A stretch of 64,000 nt of DNA from JAEZAF01 sp964395665 (GTDB taxonomy: Bacteria > Chloroflexota > Anaerolineae > Aggregatilineales > Phototrophicaceae). The notes under the pieces were generated by a model, which was not told where the DNA came from, made no database searches, and worked only from the letters and a program-made list of their open reading frames with translations. The position numbers and the translations under genes were made by a program. Location of the stretch: NCBI GenBank assembly GCA_964395665.1, contig CAYNDH010000001.1, positions 47,287-111,286 on the forward strand, in the 5' to 3' direction. Below are positions 44,729 through 52,640 of this stretch, in pieces (the stretch's first letter is position 1; each line of letters opens with the position of its first letter).

Positions 44729-47131
44729 GTGGCACAACACAGTATTACAGGTCTTACAGCCGCTGAAGTTGCTGAACGGGTCAGACGCGGACAGACAAAC
44801 GATTTTGAAGCACGCGTAGGCCGCAGCTACTGGCAGATCTTCCGCGATAACATCTTCAATCTGTTTAATATCGTCCTTTTTACCCTGCTGCTGCTCGTCC
44901 TGCTGCTGCGTGATTATGGAACAGTGTTTTTCTCTGGCTTCAGCGTCGTCACCAATGCCTTTCTGGGCATGATTCAGGAAATCAACGCCAAGCGGAAGCT
45001 GGACCAGATGGCATCACTCGCCGCTCAGCAGGTGCGCGTGTGGCGTGATGGTCACATCCAGTCGATCGCGTTAAAGCAGATTGTACTGGATGACATCATC
45101 GCGATCGAGCCGGGTGACCGGATTGTCGTCGATGGGCGCGTGCTGCAAGCCGATGCGCTGGAACTTGATGAGTCGCAGTTAACGGGTGAATCCGATGCGG
45201 TCCTGAAGAATACCGATGATCCGCTCTATTCCGGTTCATTCTGCATCGCTGGCAGCGGGACGATGATCGCCACACAGGTCGGGAAGGACAGCGCGATCAA
45301 TAAGCTGTCCGTTATTGCCAAAGCCTATAAAAATGTCCTGACGCCGACCCAGCGCAAACTGGTGATCATCGTGGAGATCTCGGTGCTGCTGATGTTCATC
45401 ATGGCGCCGATGCTGCTGGTAGCCGGTTATCTGCAGAACCTGAACACGCTGAACCTGATCCGCACCTGCGTGGTCTTTGTCACCAGCCTTGTGCCGCAGG
45501 GTCTGGTGCTCGTCGCGATCCTGTCGCTGACAATCGGCGCAGTCAAGATCAGCATGCACAAAACGCTGATACAGCGTGTTAATGCTGTTGAGTCGATGGC
45601 GAATGTGACGGTTCTGTGCTTCGATAAAACCGGCACGCTCACCCAGAACAAACTCGCCGTTACCGAGATCATCCCGCTTAACGGGGTCAGACTTCAGGAA
45701 CTGCACAGCGATCTCTATCAGTACGTCGGCAATCTGTCTTATCAGAACCGTACGGCGAATGCAGTCGCCGCGCATGTCGCGCCCGACCAGATCGGCCAGC
45801 AGCTCAAACAGAAAGCGCGGGAAATCCCGTTCACATCGGCCCGCAAATGGGGCGCGATCGAATTTGAGGATGCCGCCTATGTCCTTGGTGCGCCGGAACG
45901 CCTGCTTCAGGATCAGGAGACCAGATCCGCCGCCTATGACCTGTCGACTCAGGGGATGCGGGTAATTGCCTTTGGCAGTATGCCGCATCTGCCGGACCAG
46001 CCACCGACCGATCTGAACGGTCAGGTGCATCCGCTTGGCCTGATCGTGATGAGCGACAGCCTGCGTGAAGATATTCAGGTCACGCTTCAGGATTTCAATG
46101 AGTTAGGCGTCAGGCTCAAGGTCATCTCCGGCGACAATATCGAGACGGTGCGCTCAATCGCTTCACAGTCCGGCATGAATGCGGAAGTCGCCTACACCGG
46201 CACCGAGCTTGACGCCATGCCGGACAATGAATTCGATAAAGTCGTGCAGCAGGCCAGCGTCTTCGCCCGGATCGAGCCAGACACCAAACAGCGCATCGTC
46301 AATTCACTCCAGAAACAGGGTGAATACGTCGCCATGGTGGGTGACGGCGTGAATGATGTCCCAGCGCTGAAAGCCTCTCAGCTTGCGATCGTGATGAATG
46401 ACGGCACACAGATCAGCAAGGATGTGGCCGATATCGTCCTGCTGAATAATGCCATGTCCACACTGCCACTGGCCTTCCGCGAAGGCCGTGAGATCACACA
46501 GACGATTTACGGGACGACGAAGGTCTTCCTGACGAAGAACATGTACAACATGCTGCTGTTCCTCTTCGTCGGCTTTATGATGCTGCCCTTCCCGATCACG
46601 CCGGTGCAGATCAGTTGGGCGGCGTTTGGCACAGTGAACATGCCAGCCGGTTTCATCGCACTGAATATCATCCGTCCAAAATTCATCGAGCGCTTCCGTC
46701 GGGATGTGATCGACTATGTGATCACCGGCGGCCTGCTGGGTGCGGTCGCGCTGGCGCTGCTCTTCCTTGCGGCTTATATGCACAGCGGTCAGGATCTGAT
46801 GTTTGCGCGCAGTGCCATCACGATTTTCATCTGTCTGTACAGTATGCTGATCGTCTGGAATGTTCAGGGTGTCGAGATCTCACAGCCGCGCTCGTTTATC
46901 CGTTACTGGCGCGTCGTGCTGATCAGTGGCGTGACCACCGCACTGACGATATTATCTTTTTACATGCTGCCGCATCTGTTCGAGTTCCAGCCGCTGCCAG
47001 CCAATTCGCCGATTGTATACCTGATCGTTTCGCTGTTCCTGCTGACCATGGTGCTGGTAGATCACAGTATGCGCTATCCTTATCTGCTTGAGCGTCTGTG
47101 GTCCCTGATCGACCGCGACAGGGAGATGTGA
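44729..47131 (+). CDS. P-type cation ATPase (CtpE-like)
   Basis: Membrane ATPase of 800 residues from GTG 44729 (TAAGGA six bases upstream), pumping a cation across the membrane. TGES (152-155), phosphorylation motif DKTGT with D299, the ISGDN hinge region, MVGDGVNDVPAL and about ten membrane segments are visible. The M4 ion motif reads VPQGLVLV: Pro is kept but the glutamate of PEGL is Gln. The N-terminal start GLTAAEVAERV and the overall layout match the CtpE group, linked to calcium in mycobacteria. The substrate here is uncertain. Divergent from a CDF transporter gene, so a shared metal-homeostasis role is likely. Confidence 0.9.
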   Translation: MAQHSITGLTAAEVAERVRRGQTNDFEARVGRSYWQIFRDNIFNLFNIVLFTLLLLVLLLRDYGTVFFSGFSVVTNAFLGMIQEINAKRKLDQMASLAAQQVRVWRDGHIQSIALKQIVLDDIIAIEPGDRIVVDGRVLQADALELDESQLTGESDAVLKNTDDPLYSGSFCIAGSGTMIATQVGKDSAINKLSVIAKAYKNVLTPTQRKLVIIVEISVLLMFIMAPMLLVAGYLQNLNTLNLIRTCVVFVTSLVPQGLVLVAILSLTIGAVKISMHKTLIQRVNAVESMANVTVLCFDKTGTLTQNKLAVTEIIPLNGVRLQELHSDLYQYVGNLSYQNRTANAVAAHVAPDQIGQQLKQKAREIPFTSARKWGAIEFEDAAYVLGAPERLLQDQETRSAAYDLSTQGMRVIAFGSMPHLPDQPPTDLNGQVHPLGLIVMSDSLREDIQVTLQDFNELGVRLKVISGDNIETVRSIASQSGMNAEVAYTGTELDAMPDNEFDKVVQQASVFARIEPDTKQRIVNSLQKQGEYVAMVGDGVNDVPALKASQLAIVMNDGTQISKDVADIVLLNNAMSTLPLAFREGREITQTIYGTTKVFLTKNMYNMLLFLFVGFMMLPFPITPVQISWAAFGTVNMPAGFIALNIIRPKFIERFRRDVIDYVITGGLLGAVALALLFLAAYMHSGQDLMFARSAITIFICLYSMLIVWNVQGVEISQPRSFIRYWRVVLISGVTTALTILSFYMLPHLFEFQPLPANSPIVYLIVSLFLLTMVLVDHSMRYPYLLERLWSLIDRDREM

Positions 47132-47240
47132 GACATCCGCCGCTAGCGATCGGTTCACGAAGCAATACCGCCGAATCGGAATACTGTCTGATCACCGCTG
47201 TACCGCTGTTTCCTGTTCAAGCCATATTGAGGAAGACATC

Positions 47241-48425
47241 ATGTCTGGTATACGCAAGATGCAGCACGGCCTGCAGGCCATCAACGACGGAAATCTGGAT
47301 GAAGGTGCCCGACTGCTTCGGATCGCCCTGATGGACAATACGCTGACACCGGCAATGCGGGCCGTCATCTATGTCTCGCTTGCGGAAACCGACCAGAACC
47401 CAACCTTCAGGATGCAGTGCTACAACGAGGCGCTGTCAGCAGACCCGAATAATGTTCAGGCACGGCAGCGGCTGGAAGCGCTGATGACAAATGCGATACC
47501 GGGCACTCCCATTAACCCGGCCCAGCCGATCGTCGTCACGCCGCTGAGCACGCCAGCCGATGCCGCCGCGCCAACTTTGATGTCGCCCCCCCCGCTGCCC
47601 ACCGCCAGACCGCTTACGCCGCCACCACCGCCGACCCTGTCCCCTGATCCAGCACGCCAGAACCCGACCTTCTATCACACCGTCGGCATTATGGACGGAC
47701 CCAATGGGCTGGGAACTGGCTTCTTCATCACGCAGGATGGGATCGTGGCGACTACCCGCCGTGTCGTCGATGGCCTGGAGAATGTCACAATCAGTCTGAA
47801 TGGCAGTCGTCAGGTGATCGGACGAGTGATCCGGTCTTACAGTGATGTTGATCTGGCACTGGTACGGGTGGAGATCAATCTGACGCAGATTCTCCCCATG
47901 ACCAGTATCAGCAGACTGCCGGATAATATCGAAATCAGCGCCGGTTCACATCACGGCGGGCCGATACGCGGGCGGATACGCGCCACCCGACGCGATCTCA
48001 AACCCCACTGGATTCCGACCACCATTCGCGAACTGCCAGATATTGGCGGCGGCCCTGTCTTTGATGATCGCAACGTCCTGATCGGGATGCTGACCGGAAA
48101 TGCCAGCCGCCTCTCGGCAGATGTCTATGCACTGCATGTTCATGAGATCCTGAACCGGCTGAACGAATACCGGCAGGCGCTGCTGGTCGATCCACAGCGC
48201 ACATACTGCCCCGGCTGCGGCTATATCAGCCGGGCACCGAATTACAACGCCTTTTACTGTGAGCAGTGCGGCTCGGTGCTGCCCAATTCACGCGGCACCA
48301 ATCGCTATCCTATCCCGCATATGGCAGCACTGTACGGCGAGAACACCCAGCGACCCTGCCGCACATGTGGTTCGGGGGTGGGTTTCTATAATGGTCAGTG
48401 TCTGCGCTGCGGCAGTGATTATTAA
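47241..48425 (+). CDS. TPR-like, catalytically dead trypsin-like domain and double zinc-ribbon protein
   Basis: 394 residues, no signal peptide or membrane segment. The N-terminal helices (8-82) look like TPRs (GLQAINDGNLDEGARLLRIA). A P-rich linker (85-140) leads to a trypsin-like serine protease fold (141-290): GTGFFITQDGIVATTRRVV, where His is R174; DVDLALVRV keeps D204; and PDIGGGPVFD has G269 in place of the Ser. The catalytic triad is thus broken, so this is a binding domain, not a peptidase. The C-terminus has two zinc ribbons (C323/C326/C340/C343 and C373/C376/C387/C390). ATG 47241 follows TTGAGGAAG. The role is unknown; similar trypsin-like domains occur in STAND conflict proteins. 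Confidence 0.8.
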   Translation: MSGIRKMQHGLQAINDGNLDEGARLLRIALMDNTLTPAMRAVIYVSLAETDQNPTFRMQCYNEALSADPNNVQARQRLEALMTNAIPGTPINPAQPIVVTPLSTPADAAAPTLMSPPPLPTARPLTPPPPPTLSPDPARQNPTFYHTVGIMDGPNGLGTGFFITQDGIVATTRRVVDGLENVTISLNGSRQVIGRVIRSYSDVDLALVRVEINLTQILPMTSISRLPDNIEISAGSHHGGPIRGRIRATRRDLKPHWIPTTIRELPDIGGGPVFDDRNVLIGMLTGNASRLSADVYALHVHEILNRLNEYRQALLVDPQRTYCPGCGYISRAPNYNAFYCEQCGSVLPNSRGTNRYPIPHMAALYGENTQRPCRTCGSGVGFYNGQCLRCGSDY

Positions 48426-48443
48426 GTGCATCGAGCGAGAAAA

Positions 48444-48543
48444 NNNNNNNNNNNNNNNNNNNNNNNNNNNNNNNNNNNNNNNNNNNNNNNNNNNNNNNNN
48501 NNNNNNNNNNNNNNNNNNNNNNNNNNNNNNNNNNNNNNNNNNN
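48444..48543. other. Assembly gap (100 N)
   Basis: One hundred unknown bases, the usual placeholder for a scaffold gap of unknown size. The flanking genes (zinc-ribbon protein and LysM protein) may not be adjacent in the genome. Confidence 0.99.
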
Positions 48544-48635
48544 ACACGATCCTCAAACGGTGAACAGACTTTGCTCGGATGGTTAACCGACGTATAATTT
48601 CTGTATTGTCCACTGCAAGCGCCCGTGAGGTTTAC

Positions 48636-49250
48636 ATGCCCAGGAATCATCGGCTCGTCAGTCTCGTCTTTTCACTGGTATTTGTCCTGCTTGTGACCAC
48701 CTTCTCCGTCCAGGCGCAGCAGTCCTATACCTATGTCGTCCAGCGCGGTGATACGCTGGCAAAAATCGCCGCCCGCTATGGGACGACGTGGTATGATATC
48801 GCCGTCGCCAATAACATCTCAAATCCGAACCGGATTTACGCCGGTCAGGTGCTGGTCATCCCGGCACATGTCACCTATACACGCCCGGCACAGTCCTACA
48901 CCATCCGCCCCGGTGATACCCTCACCAGCATCGCGAACAGCTTCGGTGTGACGGTGGCACAGCTTGTGGAGACCAATAATCTGGAAGCTGGCGGATTTTA
49001 CATTCACGCCGGTCAGGTGCTGGTGATCCCGGGGACGACCGTCACGGTGCCTCTTCCGCCGGCCCCATCACCGCAGCCACCCGCCCCACAGCCGATTCCC
49101 CCGACCAGTCACTATTATACCGTGCAGCGGGGTGATACCATGTTCCGCATCTCACGGGCATTCAGCGTCAATGTTTATGATCTGGCCGAAGCGAATGGCA
49201 TCCTGAACCTGAACCGCATCTATACGGGTCAGCGCCTGCGGATTCCGTGA
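48636..49250 (+). CDS. Secreted triple-LysM protein
   Basis: 204 residues from ATG 48636. Signal peptide 1-27 (LVSLVFSLVFVLLVTTFSVQA), then LysM domains at 31-75, 87-131 and 159-203, each with the YxVQRGDTLxKIA / YTIRPGDTLTSIA / YTVQRGDTMFRIS opening and closing IP. A proline-rich linker (137-157) separates the last two. LysM domains bind peptidoglycan or chitin-like glycans. No catalytic domain is present, so it is a cell-wall binding protein. The start codes MPRNHR, typical of the n-region. The upstream region is partly lost in the assembly gap. Confidence 0.9.
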   Translation: MPRNHRLVSLVFSLVFVLLVTTFSVQAQQSYTYVVQRGDTLAKIAARYGTTWYDIAVANNISNPNRIYAGQVLVIPAHVTYTRPAQSYTIRPGDTLTSIANSFGVTVAQLVETNNLEAGGFYIHAGQVLVIPGTTVTVPLPPAPSPQPPAPQPIPPTSHYYTVQRGDTMFRISRAFSVNVYDLAEANGILNLNRIYTGQRLRIP

Positions 49251-49298
49251 ATCCGGGGCGGAGACGCTGATGTAAGCTTTGGTTTCGAACGCGCTATG

Positions 49299-49330
49299 AA
49301 GCCGGACAGCATACCTGTACCGGCTTTTTA
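49299..49330 (+). terminator. Intrinsic terminator after the LysM gene
   Basis: AAGCCGG (49299-49305) pairs with CCGGCTT (49320-49326), with an inner CAG/CTG extension, followed by TTTT. About 49 bp past the LysM stop. Confidence 0.8.
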
Positions 49331-49434
49331 GTTGTATAGTGGTAGCAGCAGACATGGTGCAATTACTGCTATATGCTCACATGTGTGCGGTACTGAATTA
49401 TTTTTATATTCTGTCAAACCGAACCGTATAAACC

Positions 49435-50583
49435 ATGAACAATCAGGCAAATCCGTTACTTACAGAAGACACCACCACCCGTTACCGCCCGACGTGGGTT
49501 GAGATTGATACAGCGGCGCTGGCTTCCAATGTCTGTGCACTGAAACAGATCGCAGGTGATCAGGTCACCCTGATGATCGCAGTCAAGGCGAATGCGTACG
49601 GTCATGGCGCGGTCACGGCCAGCCGCATCGCGCTTGCCAATGGCGCGGAGTATCTCGCAGTCGCGAACATGGACGAAGCACTGGACCTGCGCAGTCACGA
49701 CATCAGTGCGCCTATTCTGGTCCTCAGCTATATCCCGCCTGAAGGCATCCGCCAGGCCGTCCTGCATGATCTCACCCTGTCGCTGTACGACATCGAACTG
49801 GCAGCAGTCTATAATCAGATCGCAGGCGAGCATCAGCGGCAGCTCCGTGTACATGTCAAATTTGATACCGGCATGGGCCGTCTCGGTGTGCTGCCTCATG
49901 AAGTGGAGCGTCTGCTTGCAGCACTAAGTCAGTGTTCAAATCTGAATGTCGAAGGTCTCTATACCCATTTCTCGGCAGCCGATGAAGATCCGGTTCACAC
50001 CACTGCGCAGGCCCGCACTTTTGAAGCAGTCGTACAGCATCTCAGGGCGGCTGATATGGATTTCCGCTATATCCATGCCGCCAACAGCGCCGCTACGCTA
50101 TCGGCCCCCGGCTATCATTTCAACATGGTGCGCTGCGGGATTGCCACATACGGTCTGAATCCGTCAGATCAGGTGCGTGTGCCGTCGCAGCTTCGCCCGG
50201 TCATGCAGTGGAAAACCGTCGTCGCACAGGTCAAGACGCTGCCCGCTGGTCATGCGGTCGGCTATGGCAATACGTACCATACACACACCGACGAGCGGAT
50301 CGCCGTCCTGCCTATTGGCTATGGAGACGGTTTTCGCCGCGCCCCTCATCACTGGACGGAAGTGTTGGTTCGTGGCAAGCGTGCGCCGGTCATCGGACGC
50401 GTCAGCATGGAGAAAACGACGATCCAGGTATCTCATATCCCGGATGTCGCCATTGGAGATGAAGTCGTCCTGATGGGGACGCAGAATGGCGAAACTATCA
50501 GCGCCGATGACATCGCGCAGGCGCTTGGGACCAGCAATTATGAAGTCGTCTGTAATGTCCTGCCGCGAGTACCACGCATTTAG
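49435..50583 (+). CDS. alr: Alanine racemase
   Basis: PLP enzyme that makes D-alanine for peptidoglycan. 382 residues. The PLP-lysine is K51 in AVKANAYGHG, the TIM-barrel carries LRVHVKFDTGMGRLG and the C-terminal beta domain supplies the second catalytic residue from the GYGNTY region with GYGDGFRRA following. ATG 49435; a plain ribosome site is not clear. It precedes a tRNA gene, is on the same strand, and no partner genes of cell-wall synthesis are directly adjacent. All active-site motifs are intact. Confidence 0.94.
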   Translation: MNNQANPLLTEDTTTRYRPTWVEIDTAALASNVCALKQIAGDQVTLMIAVKANAYGHGAVTASRIALANGAEYLAVANMDEALDLRSHDISAPILVLSYIPPEGIRQAVLHDLTLSLYDIELAAVYNQIAGEHQRQLRVHVKFDTGMGRLGVLPHEVERLLAALSQCSNLNVEGLYTHFSAADEDPVHTTAQARTFEAVVQHLRAADMDFRYIHAANSAATLSAPGYHFNMVRCGIATYGLNPSDQVRVPSQLRPVMQWKTVVAQVKTLPAGHAVGYGNTYHTHTDERIAVLPIGYGDGFRRAPHHWTEVLVRGKRAPVIGRVSMEKTTIQVSHIPDVAIGDEVVLMGTQNGETISADDIAQALGTSNYEVVCNVLPRVPRI

Positions 50584-50626
50584 TCGTTTTTCGGCAAAAT
50601 CCACCACAGTTGAGGGAAATTCAATC

Positions 50627-50656
50627 TTGCAGGTGAATTTACCCGTCTGCTATACT
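50627..50656 (+). promoter_or_regulatory. Promoter of the tRNA-Thr gene
   Basis: TTGCAG (50627-50632), 18-base spacer, TATACT (50651-50656). A transcript would start about 10 bases before the mature tRNA. Confidence 0.6.
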
Positions 50657-50672
50657 ATACTCATGGTGAAGC

Positions 50673-50744
50673 GCCACCCTAGCTCAATGGCAGAGCAATC
50701 GCTTCGTAAGCGATAGGTTGTGGGTTCAACTCCCACGGGTGGCT
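50673..50744 (+). tRNA. tRNA-Thr (anticodon CGT)
   Basis: Cloverleaf: acceptor GCCACCC (50673-50679) with GGGTGGC (50737-50743), D-stem GCTC/GAGC, anticodon stem ATCGC/GCGAT enclosing loop TTCGTAA with anticodon CGT, and T-arm GTGGG TTCAACT CCCAC. It reads codon ACG. The discriminator base is T and CCA is not encoded. The usual T-loop TTCAA(C/T)T sequence supports it. Confidence 0.95.
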
Positions 50745-50756
50745 TGAATATTATGC

Positions 50757-50794
50757 AAAACGCCTGCCTTTATTTTCTTAAAGGTAGGCGTTTT
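50757..50794. terminator. Intrinsic terminator after the tRNA
   Basis: A 15-bp stem AAAACGCCTGCCTTT with AAAGGTAGGCGTTTT (one G-T pair), 8-base loop, T-run on both strands. It directly follows tRNA-Thr. Confidence 0.88.
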
Positions 50795-50970
50795 GTATAT
50801 TGCTGCCCGCCTGTTTTGCATGATGGATTGTTGGCGGCCTATGTCACATGGGCGTAAGCAATCTTCCAGCGTTGTCCGGCTTTTTCATAAGATTCAAAGC
50901 AGTTTTCCGAATATTCAAATACACTCTACCTGCTGACACGTTCAGCACCTGACAGCAATGGGAGTCAGTT

Positions 50971-51645
50971 ATGATGAAACAACCGCGCACACAAGCCCCT
51001 TTCACCATCGCCGTCGCCGGTGGGACCGGGTCGGGGAAAACGACCGTCTCACAATCGCTGCTCCAGCGTATTGGAGCGGAACACATCGCCTATCTGCCCC
51101 ATGATGCCTACTACAAGGATTTGAGTCACCTCGACACCAATCAGCGCCGTGCCATCAACTTTGATCATCCCAACTCGCTGGATACAGACCTGATGATCCA
51201 GCATATCCAGCGGCTTCAGAATTATGAGCCTGTTGAGATCCCCGTTTACGATTTCACACGCGATGCCCGCACCTCTGACACCATCCGCGTCACACCCAAT
51301 CCCATCATTCTGGTCGAAGGGATTCTGATCCTGTGGGAACCTAAGCTGCGTGAATTATTCGACATCCGGATCTTTGTGGATACTGATGCCGACCTGCGCT
51401 TCATCCGCCGCCTTCAGCGCGATATTGCCGAGCGGGGCCGCACGGTTGAGTCGGTCATCTCACAGTATCTGAATAACGTCCGCCCTATGCACATGGAATT
51501 CGTTGAACCCAGCAAGCGCCATGCCGATGTGATTATCCCTGAAGGCGGATTTAACACGGTGGCAATTGATATGGTTGCGGACCGCGTCCGCACCATGATC
51601 GACAGCGCACGCAAACCACAGGCCTCCCAGCGCGAGAACAGCTAA
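50971..51645 (+). CDS. udk: Uridine kinase
   Basis: Phosphorylates uridine and cytidine to UMP and CMP in pyrimidine salvage. 224 residues; Walker A GGTGSGKT at 17-24, DAYYKD motif binding the nucleoside (45-50), NFDHPNSLDTDLM and PIILVEGILILW (Walker B-like), and the RFIRRLQRDIAERGR lid. Normal length for the family. GGGAG lies 7 to 10 bases before ATG 50971. Preceded by the tRNA terminator, so it has its own promoter, which I cannot pinpoint. Confidence 0.95.
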   Translation: MMKQPRTQAPFTIAVAGGTGSGKTTVSQSLLQRIGAEHIAYLPHDAYYKDLSHLDTNQRRAINFDHPNSLDTDLMIQHIQRLQNYEPVEIPVYDFTRDARTSDTIRVTPNPIILVEGILILWEPKLRELFDIRIFVDTDADLRFIRRLQRDIAERGRTVESVISQYLNNVRPMHMEFVEPSKRHADVIIPEGGFNTVAIDMVADRVRTMIDSARKPQASQRENS

Positions 51646-51759
51646 ATGTCTGCTAATAGATGGGTGAAAACTCACTCATCCGGGCTGGATTTTATTTATC
51701 CTGTGATATGATGCAGGCACATTCTTAGCAGTGCTAACCATATTACAGGAGACTGCATC

Positions 51760-52551
51760 ATGGGTCGTATCCCGGTGCGCCGGATCATCAATCTGATCGC
51801 TTTTCTGATCACTGTCGCTTTTAACACACTGTCGCAGATTCCGTCGCTCGGTTTTGGCGCAGGCACTAACGCAGAGATCGCAAATCGCTATCCCGAACTG
51901 CTGTACTTCCCTGCGAACACCGCCTTTTCGATCTGGGGCGTGATCTATCTGCTGCTGTTTGGCTTTGCGATTTACCAGATCCTGCCTGCACAGCGCGATA
52001 ACCCACATATCGAGCGGCTGGGCTGGCTGTTCGTGGTCACGTGTATCTTCAACATCGGCTGGATCGCCAGCTTCCAGTACGAGCAGTTTGTCCTGAGCAT
52101 GATTATGATGCTCGGCCTGCTGGCAACACTGATCGCCATCTACCTGCGGCTGGGGATCGGTCGCATCGCGCTGGACCTGCGTGATAAGCTGCTGGTGCAC
52201 GTCCCTTTCAGCATCTATCTCGGCTGGATCACCGCCGCCACCGTGACGAATGCCGCCTACGTCCTGCGTGATGCAGGTTGGGATGGTTTCGGGATCGCCC
52301 CTGAAATCTGGACAGCCATCATGCTGGTCATCACGGGTGTGCTGGGCCTGATCATGATCTTTCGCAATCGCGACATCGCCTATGCACTGGTGATCGCATG
52401 GGCGACATTCTGGATCTATTCGCGTCACAGTGAGGTTCAGACTGTCGCACTGTTCGCCATTGGCGTCGCGATTGCCATGGTCATTGCGCTGGTGCTGCGC
52501 CTGATCATCAACCGTCCGTCTGATCCGATGCCGCTGACCAGTGCCGCATAA
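51760..52551 (+). CDS. TspO/MBR-related integral membrane protein
   Basis: 263 residues with seven or eight hydrophobic helices. Sequence pieces such as FPANTAFSIWGVIYLLLFG, FNIGWIASFQYE and YLGWITAATVTNAAYVL recall the tryptophan-rich TspO/MBR-like membrane proteins (A-x-x-x-W-x-x-I-Y and W). Longer than minimal TspO (about 160 residues), so it may be a fused or related subgroup. TspO proteins bind porphyrins, and ligands here are unknown. The final basic helix ends NRPSDPMPLTSAA. An intrinsic terminator follows closely. Confidence 0.7.
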   Translation: MGRIPVRRIINLIAFLITVAFNTLSQIPSLGFGAGTNAEIANRYPELLYFPANTAFSIWGVIYLLLFGFAIYQILPAQRDNPHIERLGWLFVVTCIFNIGWIASFQYEQFVLSMIMMLGLLATLIAIYLRLGIGRIALDLRDKLLVHVPFSIYLGWITAATVTNAAYVLRDAGWDGFGIAPEIWTAIMLVITGVLGLIMIFRNRDIAYALVIAWATFWIYSRHSEVQTVALFAIGVAIAMVIALVLRLIINRPSDPMPLTSAA

Positions 52552-52566
52552 ATCCGGTACCTGGCG

Positions 52567-52609
52567 AAAAACAGGGGATGCACCTTTTCAGGTGCATCCC
52601 CTGTTTTTT
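52567..52609. terminator. Bidirectional terminator after the TspO-like gene
   Basis: A 15-bp stem ACAGGGGATGCACCT (52571-52585) with AGGTGCATCCCCTGT (52590-52604), loop TTTC, with AAAA before and TTTTT after. It ends both the TspO-like gene and the convergent flavoprotein gene. Confidence 0.9.
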
Positions 52610-52640
52610 GTCTTCTGATACGGTCAGCAGTCAGGGCAGC

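Noticed and set aside
45236..46030. 264-residue minus-strand frame in the P-type ATPase gene
   Set aside because: Shadow of an unmistakable P-type ATPase.
51676..52428. 250-residue minus-strand frame over the TspO-like gene
   Set aside because: Antisense shadow rich in D/Q/R/H, with the strand opposite showing clear membrane helices.
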